45,195 bases of DNA from assembly GCA_020724545.1 (NCBI GenBank), contig DYGR01000024.1, forward strand, positions 1-45,195. Reading direction: 5' to 3'. Positions 7,679 through 16,125 of this stretch are shown here, in pieces (the first letter of the stretch is position 1; each line of letters starts with the position of its first letter). The DNA is from Candidatus Methanoperedens nitratireducens. GTDB taxonomy: Archaea; Halobacteriota; Methanosarcinia; Methanosarcinales; Methanoperedenaceae. The position numbers and the translations under genes were made by a program. The notes under the pieces are model-generated. The model was not told the DNA's origin and made no database searches. It saw only the letters and a program-made list of their open reading frames with translations.

Positions 7679-8692
7679 ATGAACTGTCCCACATGCAACG
7701 GGGATTGCGTACTCCCGGCTGAAAAAATACTGGATGAGATATTCCAGATGTACATGGCATGCAGCTCATGCCCGCCCGATCCTCTGTATGATAAGAGCGC
7801 CCCGCTTCATGAGACTATTGATAAAAATGCAGGCAGGTGCCGCATTTGTAATAAAAGGCACCTTGATTCTGTCATCGGGAACGTCCTGACAGTACTGAAA
7901 CAAAAAGGGCTTTTTCCCGCTGATGCGGCACTAAAAGAGGTCGGAACTCCGCTTATCACATCTGGTTATCAGGTGCCCTATCCTCCGCGCCTGGGGAGCA
8001 AAAATCTTGTTCTTATAATGGACTCGGTCACAAAGGAACTGGCTGATATAATAATGGCCAGTGTTCCCGAGGTAAAAGGAGTGATAAAGAGAACCGGCCA
8101 CCCATTAAAGAGTATCGGAATACTGGACATAGACAGCACACCCCATACCTATGAATTACTTTCGGGATGTGATATGCGGTGCGATGTGGTATCTTCAATA
8201 TTCGGAGAACTGTGCATCTATAAGGACCAGTCCAGGATACATATAGAATTCAATAACACCAAGATAAAAAAACTTGAAGAGCTGTACCTTAACGAAGAAC
8301 TTGATAATACTGTAATAGTCGATGGGTTCTGCGGTCCAGGCACCCTCGGTCTTTTAAGCGTACTGGGAGGTGCAAGAAGGGTGATCCTTAATGATGCCTG
8401 GCTTCCTGCGCTGCGTAACACCATTTTAAATATCAATGCTAACTCAGATATCCTTGGAGTAGAGATTGATTTTGAGTTGCCAGATTATGATAAATCCATA
8501 GGGGATGAGCCTGTGCTCATGGCAAAAGCTAAAGGGCAGACAGAGATCATGGTGTATCACGGTGATATCAGAAAACTTGGAAAAGCTGTTAAAGAATGCG
8601 ACATCTGTTTGATAGATACATTCCCATCCGTGAACCCGGCAGAGTACATAACCCTGTGCAGGGATATTGCAAAAAAGGTCGTGGTAATCTAA
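7679..8692 (+). CDS. Cys-rich class I SAM methyltransferase-like protein
   Basis: A 337-residue protein of two parts. The first 60 residues carry Cys3, Cys6, Cys10, Cys28, Cys31, Cys54 and Cys57 in CxxC-type pairs, suggesting a zinc site or iron-sulfur cluster. From about residue 210 comes a Rossmann segment VDGFCGPGTLGLLSV (residues 214-228) followed by RRVILNDAWLPALRNTILNINAN, which closely resembles motif I and II of the Trm5-type methyltransferases, and a motif-IV-like ICLIDTFPSV. The substrate is unknown; a tRNA or cofactor role would fit. Its stop overlaps by 4 bases the end of the convergent regulator gene. Family known only as conserved archaeal protein to me. Confidence 0.6.
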   Translation: MNCPTCNGDCVLPAEKILDEIFQMYMACSSCPPDPLYDKSAPLHETIDKNAGRCRICNKRHLDSVIGNVLTVLKQKGLFPADAALKEVGTPLITSGYQVPYPPRLGSKNLVLIMDSVTKELADIIMASVPEVKGVIKRTGHPLKSIGILDIDSTPHTYELLSGCDMRCDVVSSIFGELCIYKDQSRIHIEFNNTKIKKLEELYLNEELDNTVIVDGFCGPGTLGLLSVLGGARRVILNDAWLPALRNTILNINANSDILGVEIDFELPDYDKSIGDEPVLMAKAKGQTEIMVYHGDIRKLGKAVKECDICLIDTFPSVNPAEYITLCRDIAKKVVVI

Positions 8693-9735
8693 TCCCTGCA
8701 GCATGCATGGTTCAGGACTATGAGGCTTGTGGAATATTTTGCCTCATACTCATGGCCGTTCGCTTTAAGAAGTGATAAATAATAATCTCTTATCTTCTTT
8801 ATTGCTTTTTCATTCTTATAATTGTGGTATATACTGATACTATCATCAAAGATCTCTATTCTATCTATAATTCTCAGTGACTCATGCGTCCTCTTTAACA
8901 TCGCTAAGAAATCCGGGTGTGGAATATTTAATATGTGTCTTTTTGATAGTGACTCGAATATCCTTATATCAAGAAGCGTATTGCAGGCAAGCAGATCCTC
9001 GTAGAGATCTTTATACAGGGATACCATATTGTAGTTCACAGAACGATAGATTTCAAAAAAGCTCTTCCAGAAATCCTGTTTTGACATGAACTCATCCATC
9101 GCCTCTTTTAAGTACCCGAAGTGTTCCCTTGCGACAAGCGGATATGTTCCTTCCTTCCTGACCTTTAAATCGATACGGATAGTACTGGCCCTCCTGTGAA
9201 CAACGTCGATATCAAGGCCTTTATTGTAGACCAGGAACATTACCACAAGTTGAGCCAGGAAATCACGATAATATTCATTATCACCTGATACTGCAACGGT
9301 TGCAGTTGCAGGGTTGATGTTGTCCATGCTGAATATAGATATTTTACAGTCCCAGCCCGATTCACTGCTGATCTGATTGATATGTTTATCCAGGTCTGAG
9401 ATCGTCTTGATCTGTAATGGGTCAAGCAGTTCATCAAGTATCTCCTTATCCAGCGGTATACCCTTTGTCCATTTGATCATCCATATGAAGATCGGACTGC
9501 TAAGCAGCACATTTTTTCCAGTTTCTATAGATTTCTCCCTGGCTGTCAATTCCTTTTTATCTGCGGTAATACTTGATATTGCTTTTTCGATAGTACCATA
9601 GCGGTGAAGTGCAGCTTCCGTGATATCGATAGCATCTCGAATTGCCGCGCTCAGGTTATCATTGTGCTTTTTGGTTAGTGGCTCAAGTTTCTTAAGATGA
9701 CTATTTTCCAGTGATATGTTTTTTCTAACAACCAT
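8689..9735 (-). CDS. Ribbon-helix-helix protein with large sensory-like C-terminal region
   Basis: A 348-residue protein. Residues 1-45 (MVVRKNISLENSHLKKL..., NLSAAIRDAID) fit a ribbon-helix-helix DNA-binding domain: a short strand, then two helices. A predicted coiled segment with EKAISSITADKKELTAREKS follows, then a roughly 270-residue region that I do not recognise and that could sense a ligand. A perfect 13-bp palindrome lies between its TATA box and its start codon, which suggests autoregulation. It ends head to head with the methyltransferase-like gene, overlapping by 4 bases. Confidence 0.6.
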   Translation of the reverse strand: MVVRKNISLENSHLKKLEPLTKKHNDNLSAAIRDAIDITEAALHRYGTIEKAISSITADKKELTAREKSIETGKNVLLSSPIFIWMIKWTKGIPLDKEILDELLDPLQIKTISDLDKHINQISSESGWDCKISIFSMDNINPATATVAVSGDNEYYRDFLAQLVVMFLVYNKGLDIDVVHRRASTIRIDLKVRKEGTYPLVAREHFGYLKEAMDEFMSKQDFWKSFFEIYRSVNYNMVSLYKDLYEDLLACNTLLDIRIFESLSKRHILNIPHPDFLAMLKRTHESLRIIDRIEIFDDSISIYHNYKNEKAIKKIRDYYLSLLKANGHEYEAKYSTSLIVLNHACCRD

Positions 9736-9748
9736 ACTATTACAGTAT

Positions 9749-9770
9749 CACTAAGTTAGTGTATTATAAA
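9749..9770 (-). promoter_or_regulatory. Promoter and palindromic operator of the RHH gene
   Basis: Read on the minus strand, TTTATAAT (9763-9770) is a TATA-type box about 30 bases before the ATG at 9735. Between them is CACTAAGTTAGTG (9749-9761), two perfect 6-bp half-sites around one base. A repressor bound there would block the transcription start. RHH proteins typically bind such short palindromes, so the encoded protein is the natural candidate. Confidence 0.6.
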
Positions 9771-9942
9771 TCTTTTCACATTTAGATGCTATTCTATTGT
9801 ACGGTATCAACGGCATTCCGAACCACCTCGCTTAATGCAGCGGAATGTTAATTCAGTATTACTTTATTCACAACTGAATATTTATCTGTGCTACCACTAT
9901 GTATATTAATGATAATGATGAACTGGTAGAGATAAAGTGATG

Positions 9943-10007
9943 GCAGGTTGGGGGGGGATCATCATTGTCCATGATCGTGCAGGTTGGGGGGTGGGTTTAC
10001 TGTTGTC
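9943..10007 (+). repeat. G-rich direct repeat upstream of purL
   Basis: GCAGGTTGGGGGG occurs at 9943 and again at 9979, each followed by a diverged tail that ends in TTGTC. Period is 36 bases. The first copy has a run of eight G, the second six G plus GGG, unusual for this moderately AT-rich genome. It could form a quadruplex or bind a regulator of purL; this is inference. Confidence 0.55.
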
Positions 10008-10025
10008 TGAACATGTGAGCTACTA

Positions 10026-10035
10026 TTTTATATTA
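10026..10035 (+). promoter_or_regulatory. TATA box of purL
   Basis: TTTTATATTA lies about 40 bases before the ATG at 10069, predicting a transcript start near 10055 with a very short leader containing CAGGAAAG as possible ribosome binding site. Confidence 0.5.
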
Positions 10036-10068
10036 TCTGCACCGTAATATGACCAACAGGAAAGAACA

Positions 10069-12999
10069 ATGGTCAGCAGAATCGAAGTCTGTTTTAAAAA
10101 AGGAATGAGAGATGCACTCGGCGAGAGCATAAAAAAAAGAATAATCGAGGACCTGCATATAGAAGTGGAATCCATCAAAACAATTGATATCTATACATTT
10201 GATGCAGATCTCTTGCATGAGCAGATAAGACTTCTGGGGGAGGAGGTGTTTGCCGATCCCGTAATACAGATCTATTCAGACAGTCCTCTTGCAGAGGATT
10301 TCTCATGGTTGATAGAGGTGGGATTTAAGCCCGGTGTTACGGATAATGTCGGTGCAACTGCAAAAAAAGCATCTGAGGACGTACTTAAAACCAGGCTTCA
10401 TGGAGTATATTTTTCAAGACAGTATCTTATCAAAGGGGACATTACAGAAGAAGAGGTAAAGCAGATAGCAGGCGATCTCCTTGCTAACAGCCTCATTGAG
10501 AGGTGGGAGATTACCAGTACCAATGACTGGGATAAAGAGAAAGGCATACATCTTCCGCTTCCTGCTATCAGGGGAGAACACGTCCCTTCAGTCCTGACAC
10601 TGGATTTGAATGTAAGTGATGGCGAATTAAAAGAAATAAGCAGGCAAAGACTTCTTGCCTTAGATCTCTCTGAGATGAGAGCGATCCGCAGATATTTTGA
10701 TAATGCCGATGTCAGAGCCAGAAGGAAAGAACCTGGTCTCTCCCTGCCTACCGATGTGGAGATAGAAGTACTTGCCCAGACATGGTCTGAGCACTGCAAG
10801 CACAAGATATTCAACAGCCAGATAACATATACAGATGAAAAAGGAACAGAAATTATTAACTCTCTTTTTAATACCTTTATAAAGCGGGCAACCCTGGAGA
10901 TCAATAGACCGTGGCTTGTCTCTGTTTTTACAGACAATGCAGGAGTGATCAGGTTCAATGACGATTATAACCTTGTGATGAAGGTGGAGACGCACAATAC
11001 GCCATCAGCCCTTGACCCCTACGGCGGCGCGATCACAGGTATAGTTGGGGTTAACCGCGATCCTCTCGGCACAGGTATGGGGGCAAGGCTGATCTTTAAT
11101 ACGGATGTTTTCTGTTTCGCATCACCGTTCTATAATGAGAGGCTTCCCCGGCGCCTTCTTCACCCCAAGAGGATATTTGAAGGCGTAAGACGTGGCGTTG
11201 AGCACGGCGGCAATAAGAGCGGAATACCCACGGTGAACGGCTGTATTGTCTTTGATGATCGGTATCTTGGCAAGCCTCTGGTATATTGCGGCACAGGCGG
11301 GATAATGCCGTCTGTAATAAATGGAAAGCCCTCCCATATTAAAGAGATCCACCCTGGCGACCTTATTGTTATGGTGGGAGGGCGTATCGGGAAAGATGGC
11401 ATACACGGTGCTACTTTCTCGTCTCTGGAATTAGATGAGGATTCCCCTGTGACAGCAGTCCAGATAGGAGACCCGATAACCCAGAAGAAGATGCTTGATT
11501 TCCTGCTTGAGGCAAGGGATATGGGGCTATATAATGCCATCACTGATAACGGCGCAGGAGGATTATCTTCATCAGTCGGAGAGATGGCACAGCTATCGGG
11601 AGGCTGTCTAATAAACCTTGAGAGATGTCCCTTAAAATACGCAGGTCTTGATCCATGGGAGATACTGCTCTCCGAGTCACAGGAGAGAATGACGCTTGCT
11701 GTTTCCCCTTTGAAATTAGATGATTTCCTGGATCTTGCAAAAACCAGGGATGTAGAGGCAACGGTTATCGGAACATTCACTGATAGCGGAAAATTCCATG
11801 TAATGTATGGAGATAAGAATGTAGCTTATCTAGATATGGATTTCCTGCACAGGGGTCTTCCCACTATGAAACTGAATGCACGATGGGAGACAAGGAGGTT
11901 TGAGGAGCCAGTTCCTGGAGACGTAGACTTAACTGCTGCACTTAAGACGCTTCTTTCGCGCCTTAATATCTGTTCAAAGGAGTATGTGATCCGGCAGTAC
12001 GATCATGAGGTACAGGCAGGCTCAGTGATAAAACCACTTACATGGGATGGACCAAGCGATGCCGCGGTTATCAGGCCTCTGCTTGAGAGCATGGAGGGCG
12101 TTGTAGTTGCGAACGGTATCTGTCCGAGGTACGGGGATATCGATACATACCATATGACCGCATGCGCTATCGATGAGGCTATCCGCAACCACATATCAGT
12201 GGGCGGCTCTTTAGATCATGTGGCAGGTCTTGATAACTTCTGCTGGTGCGACCCTGTTAAATCAGACAAGACCCCTGATGGAGAGTATAAACTTGCCCAG
12301 CTTGTGAGGGCGAACATGGCGCTGTATGATTATACAACAGCCTTCGGTGTGCCGTGCATATCTGGAAAGGACAGCATGAAGAACGATTACCAGATAGGAG
12401 GCAGGAAGATCTCAATCCCTCCAACCGTACTTTTCTCGACCATCGGAAAAATAGAGGATGTCAGGAAAGCCGTGACCATGGATGTCAAAAGACCGGATGA
12501 CAGGGTTTACGTCCTCGGCATGACGAAGGATGAACTTGGAGGCTCAGAATACTTTGCCTCGCTTGGATTTATCGGGAATGATGTGCCGAAGGTGGATGCA
12601 GCTTGTGCAAAAAGGCTCTATACAGCTCTTGAGAGAGCCATCCGTGAGGGCACTGTGGCCTCATGCCATGATTGCTCAGATGGTGGCCTGGGTGTGGCAC
12701 TGGCTGAGAGCGCATTTTCAGGAAATTCAGGCATGACTGTTGAATTGACAAAGGTGCCTGCCGAGAACATCAAGCGCGCCGATACTATACTGTTCTCAGA
12801 ATCCCAGAGCCGCTTCGTGGTGACAGTGTCACCTGATAAGGTAGGGAGATTCGAGGAGATCATGGAAGGGAATGTATTTGCGGATATCGGCGCGGTTACA
12901 TGGCAGCAGAATTTTACGATAATGGACGGTGAGAAAGTGATCCTGAGCGCGGGGATCGATGAGTTCAAGGAAGCGTGGCAGAAGACGCTGCGGTGGTAG
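10069..12999 (+). CDS. purL: Phosphoribosylformylglycinamidine synthase, PurS-PurS-PurL fusion
   Basis: A 976-residue enzyme of purine synthesis that makes FGAM from FGAR, ATP and glutamine-derived ammonia. Residues 1-80 and 85-165 look like two PurS-type ferredoxin-like units (IEVCFKKGMRDALGESIKKRI; IEVGFKPGVTDNVGATAKKA). The PurL body follows with WSEHCKH (from residue 239), KVETHNTPSALDPYGGA, GRIGKDGIHGATFSS, DNGAGGLSSSVGEMA and SGKDSMKND. There is no C-terminal glutaminase, so a separate PurQ must supply ammonia, and none is encoded here. Most archaea have PurS as a separate small protein and a PurL of about 720 residues, so this fused form is a distinct type also met in some bacteria. 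Followed by serS after 77 bases. Confidence 0.9.
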   Translation: MVSRIEVCFKKGMRDALGESIKKRIIEDLHIEVESIKTIDIYTFDADLLHEQIRLLGEEVFADPVIQIYSDSPLAEDFSWLIEVGFKPGVTDNVGATAKKASEDVLKTRLHGVYFSRQYLIKGDITEEEVKQIAGDLLANSLIERWEITSTNDWDKEKGIHLPLPAIRGEHVPSVLTLDLNVSDGELKEISRQRLLALDLSEMRAIRRYFDNADVRARRKEPGLSLPTDVEIEVLAQTWSEHCKHKIFNSQITYTDEKGTEIINSLFNTFIKRATLEINRPWLVSVFTDNAGVIRFNDDYNLVMKVETHNTPSALDPYGGAITGIVGVNRDPLGTGMGARLIFNTDVFCFASPFYNERLPRRLLHPKRIFEGVRRGVEHGGNKSGIPTVNGCIVFDDRYLGKPLVYCGTGGIMPSVINGKPSHIKEIHPGDLIVMVGGRIGKDGIHGATFSSLELDEDSPVTAVQIGDPITQKKMLDFLLEARDMGLYNAITDNGAGGLSSSVGEMAQLSGGCLINLERCPLKYAGLDPWEILLSESQERMTLAVSPLKLDDFLDLAKTRDVEATVIGTFTDSGKFHVMYGDKNVAYLDMDFLHRGLPTMKLNARWETRRFEEPVPGDVDLTAALKTLLSRLNICSKEYVIRQYDHEVQAGSVIKPLTWDGPSDAAVIRPLLESMEGVVVANGICPRYGDIDTYHMTACAIDEAIRNHISVGGSLDHVAGLDNFCWCDPVKSDKTPDGEYKLAQLVRANMALYDYTTAFGVPCISGKDSMKNDYQIGGRKISIPPTVLFSTIGKIEDVRKAVTMDVKRPDDRVYVLGMTKDELGGSEYFASLGFIGNDVPKVDAACAKRLYTALERAIREGTVASCHDCSDGGLGVALAESAFSGNSGMTVELTKVPAENIKRADTILFSESQSRFVVTVSPDKVGRFEEIMEGNVFADIGAVTWQQNFTIMDGEKVILSAGIDEFKEAWQKTLRW

Positions 13000-13076
13000 G
13001 GTGGTAAAGGCTGATGAAAGTATTAATAAGAAATAAGTCGTAAGTGATACCTCAAATAAGAACGATTGATGAGATA

Positions 13077-14585
13077 ATGGAACCTTACTTTCACCTCAAA
13101 GGCGCTTTCAAAACAAGCGCAGATGCATGCGCAGCACGCGCAGACATAGAGAAGTTCATCGAAGAAGCAAAAGCGACCATACTGCAAAAAGGTGTCCCGG
13201 CAGGAAGAGGCGCCAGGATCATGGGCTGGGATATCAAGGATAACAGCGTATTTTTTGATATCGAATCTGATCGGTACCTGCGCGCCCACGATGCATTTAT
13301 ACGTCTCAGAAAACCGCTTGCAGGAGTGCTTGGTAAGAAACACAGGATCGGGATAAGAGGCGTGGAAATAGAGGAGTTCATTGTTAAGTTACCTTCTGAG
13401 CAGGCACTGCGCCAGCACAAAATACCTTATGTCAGGGTAATAGATTTTGCAGATGGCATGATTACGCTCACACTCGATGTCGGGGAAGCAGAACTTGAGA
13501 AGAAGATTCCTGACAGGATAATCTCACTCATAGAGGATAAGATAGCCGCGCAGAGCTTTGGTGGAAAAGCTGAACACTGGAGCCTTCTATGGGAGAGTCC
13601 TAAAAAAGAGATGAAATTCAAGGGCGATCCGACCGTGGAGGCTGAGAGGCGCGGCTGGATAAAGCATGGTGTAGGCCGGGGTCAGTGGATACACGGGCCG
13701 CAGATGACACAGATCTTCAGGACGTTTGAGCAGATCGTACTTGAGGAGATAATCAAACCTCTTGGCTACGTTGAGATGATATTCCCGAAGCTTGTTCCCT
13801 GGGAAGTATGGAAGCGCTCAGGTCATGCAAAGGGAATATACCCTGAGATATACTATGTCTGTCCCCCGAAGACAAGGGACCCGGCGTTCTGGGAGGAGGT
13901 AATGGACTACTACAAGGTCACTCTTGAAGTACCTCTTGACCTCATCTGGGAGAAAATCGATAAACCTCTTGGCGGTATGGCCTATGCACAGTGCCCGTCG
14001 TTCTGGCCATTCCTGCAGGGAAAGATTATTGCTGATGATTCTTTCCCCATCAAGGTATTTGATCGCTCAGGCACATCCCACAGGTACGAGAGCGGCGGCA
14101 TACACGGCATGGAGAGGGTGGATGAGTTCCACAGGATAGAACTTGTTTTCATCGGTACGCCTGAGCAGGTCCTTGCTCACTCAAAGGATATGCAGGAGTG
14201 CTACAAGCATGTATTCAACGATATCCTTGATCTTGAGTGGAGGATGGCATGGGTTACCCCGTGGTTCATGGCGCAGGAGGGGATGATCGGGCTTGCAGGG
14301 AGAGATGATGTTGGAACAATTGATTTTGAGGCGCCGCTGCCCTACAGGGGCAAGGATGGGGAGTGGCTTGAGTTCCAGAACCTGAGCGTTAACGGTGATA
14401 AATATCCCAGGGGCTTTAATGTGAAATCGCAGTCCGCAGAGGATGTATGGAGCGGGTGCTCTGGTATCGGTCTTGAGAGGTGGGCAAGCGTGTTCCTTGC
14501 ACAGAAGGGGTTTGAGCCTGAGGAGTGGCCGGATAAGTTCAGGGATAAAATCGGAGAGATACCGAAGGGAATCAGGTTTATGTGA
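13077..14585 (+). CDS. serS: Seryl-tRNA synthetase, type 2 (methanogen type)
   Basis: Charges tRNA-Ser (and tRNA-Sec) with serine. The sequence matches the rare zinc-dependent SerRS of methanogens: N-terminal tRNA-binding domain ([30 protein letters not shown]), then the class II core with [79 protein letters not shown] and [12 protein letters not shown]. The Cys of AYAQC, the Glu of MERVDE and the Cys of SGCSG are the expected zinc ligands. I chose ATG 13077 because it starts at the same point as known type 2 enzymes; the reading frame is open from a GTG at 13044 (11 residues more). Such enzymes are confined to methanogens and close relatives, which supports the lineage assignment. Confidence 0.94.
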   Translation: MEPYFHLKGAFKTSADACAARADIEKFIEEAKATILQKGVPAGRGARIMGWDIKDNSVFFDIESDRYLRAHDAFIRLRKPLAGVLGKKHRIGIRGVEIEEFIVKLPSEQALRQHKIPYVRVIDFADGMITLTLDVGEAELEKKIPDRIISLIEDKIAAQSFGGKAEHWSLLWESPKKEMKFKGDPTVEAERRGWIKHGVGRGQWIHGPQMTQIFRTFEQIVLEEIIKPLGYVEMIFPKLVPWEVWKRSGHAKGIYPEIYYVCPPKTRDPAFWEEVMDYYKVTLEVPLDLIWEKIDKPLGGMAYAQCPSFWPFLQGKIIADDSFPIKVFDRSGTSHRYESGGIHGMERVDEFHRIELVFIGTPEQVLAHSKDMQECYKHVFNDILDLEWRMAWVTPWFMAQEGMIGLAGRDDVGTIDFEAPLPYRGKDGEWLEFQNLSVNGDKYPRGFNVKSQSAEDVWSGCSGIGLERWASVFLAQKGFEPEEWPDKFRDKIGEIPKGIRFM

Positions 14586-14598
14586 TGACACAAAAACC

Positions 14599-14637
14599 TT
14601 AAAATAGCATCGCCTACAACTTTATAGCAGGGTGAGG
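14599..14637 (+). promoter_or_regulatory. TATA box and strong GGTGAGG ribosome binding site of the aldehyde dehydrogenase operon
   Basis: CTTAAAATA (14599-14607) is followed at 14631-14637 by GGTGAGG, complementary to the archaeal 16S rRNA end, 4 bases before a TTG. This site decides the TTG at 14642 as start codon. Confidence 0.6.
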
Positions 14638-14641
14638 TACC

Positions 14642-16117
14642 TTGCAGGAATATAAACTTTTCATAAACGGAGAGTGGGTAGAATCAAGCACTGGCGAGAC
14701 TTTTGATGATTATAACCCCGCAACTCTTGAGTTAATAGGAAAAATACAGAGAGCATCGCAGGATGACGTGCAGCATGCTGCAGATAGCGCTGAAGATGCC
14801 TTTGAGGGATGGAGCAGCACATCTCCCCCATATCGCGGCAAGATACTCTTTCAGGCAGCAAGGATGCTTGAGGAAAGAAAGGAAGAGCTTGCGCGCCTTA
14901 TGACAATCGAGATGGGAAAGGTCCTCGATGAGACGCGGGGGGATGTTCAGGAAGCAATCGATATGACGTACTATGCAGCAGGGGAAGGAAGACGTCTTTT
15001 AGGGGAGACAACACCGTCTGAACTTCCGAATAAATTCTGTCTTACGGTCAGAAGGCCCATAGGTGTAGTCGGGCTGATCACGCCCTGGAACTTTCCTCTC
15101 GCGATCCCTTCCTGGAAGATAATGCCTGCCCTGATCTCTGGGAATACAGCCGTATTTAAACCTGCAAGCGATACGCCCATACTTGCCATAGAACTTATGA
15201 AAATACTCACAGAGGCAGGGCTTCCAAAAGGCGTACTGAATCTTGTGACCGGGGATGGAAGCACTGTGGGCGGCGCGATTATCAGGAACAGGAAGATACG
15301 CTCCATATCCTTCACAGGCTCACTTGAGACGGGTAAACTGGTAATGGGTGAGGCAAGCAGGGATATGAAAAGGGTCTCTCTTGAACTTGGCGGGAAGAAC
15401 CCTATCATTGTTATGGACGATGCTGACCTGAACCTTGCTGTAGACGGAATTCTGTGGGGAGCGTTCGGAACTGCAGGGCAGCGGTGCACTGCAGCAAGCC
15501 GCGTCATAGTGCATGAGAAGATACTGCCTCTCCTTCAGGAGAGACTTATCGAGAGAACAAAACAGCTTAAAGTAGGGAACGGTCTTGATGAGGGTACCGA
15601 TATAGGGCCTGTCATCAATAACTCACAGCTTCAGAAGATAGCAAAATATGTAGGGATAGGAAAAGATGAAGGTGCTAAACTGGTACAGGGTGGAAGGATC
15701 ATTAAGCCCCTTCCAGGCTACTTCTTTGAACCCACAATATTTACAGATACAGCTCCTGATATGAAAATAGCGCAGGATGAGATATTCGGCCCTGTTGTAT
15801 CTTTAATCAGTGCCGGTAATCTTGATGAGGCAATACAGATCGCCAATTCTGTGGTATATGGGCTTTCATCCTCGATTTACACAGAGAATATTAAGAACGC
15901 TTTCAGGGCAATTGAAAAAATAGAAGCAGGCATAACATACATCAACTCCTCTACAATCGGGGCTGAGATCCACCTCCCGTTCGGGGGTGTGAAATCATCA
16001 GGAAACGGAGCCCGTGAAGCAGGTACAACAGCGATAGAGGAATTCACAGAATTGAAAACCGTTTATTTTGATTACAGCGGAAAGCTCCAGAAAGCACAGA
16101 TAGATCTGGCGTATTAG
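14642..16117 (+). CDS. NAD(P)-dependent aldehyde dehydrogenase
   Basis: A 491-residue soluble ALDH that oxidises an aldehyde to its acid. Hallmarks: TPWNFPLAIPSWKIMPAL, KPASDTP, the FTGSLETG Rossmann turn, ELGGKNP with the general-base Glu, and GTAGQRCTAASR with the catalytic Cys. The TTG start is set by the GGTGAGG site. The class-III aminotransferase gene follows after 8 bases, so the pair probably takes an omega-amino acid through its semialdehyde to a dicarboxylate, as in 4-aminobutyrate or 5-aminovalerate breakdown. In such a pathway this would be a succinate or glutarate semialdehyde dehydrogenase (inference); lactaldehyde-type activity is an alternative. Confidence 0.88.
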   Translation: MQEYKLFINGEWVESSTGETFDDYNPATLELIGKIQRASQDDVQHAADSAEDAFEGWSSTSPPYRGKILFQAARMLEERKEELARLMTIEMGKVLDETRGDVQEAIDMTYYAAGEGRRLLGETTPSELPNKFCLTVRRPIGVVGLITPWNFPLAIPSWKIMPALISGNTAVFKPASDTPILAIELMKILTEAGLPKGVLNLVTGDGSTVGGAIIRNRKIRSISFTGSLETGKLVMGEASRDMKRVSLELGGKNPIIVMDDADLNLAVDGILWGAFGTAGQRCTAASRVIVHEKILPLLQERLIERTKQLKVGNGLDEGTDIGPVINNSQLQKIAKYVGIGKDEGAKLVQGGRIIKPLPGYFFEPTIFTDTAPDMKIAQDEIFGPVVSLISAGNLDEAIQIANSVVYGLSSSIYTENIKNAFRAIEKIEAGITYINSSTIGAEIHLPFGGVKSSGNGAREAGTTAIEEFTELKTVYFDYSGKLQKAQIDLAY

Positions 16118-16125
16118 GAGGGATA

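Larger units (their letters stand above)
9736..10068. other. 333-bp divergent intergenic region between the RHH gene and purL
   Basis: Apart from the two promoters listed separately, it holds an ATTCAGT/ACTGAAT inverted pair (9851-9857 and 9873-9879) and a G-rich direct repeat. No RNA gene or ORF of note is visible. Confidence 0.5.

Noticed and set aside
13044..14585. O-phosphoseryl-tRNA synthetase (SepS) considered for the class II enzyme
   Set aside because: The zinc-ligand motifs and N-terminal domain match type 2 SerRS, not SepRS.
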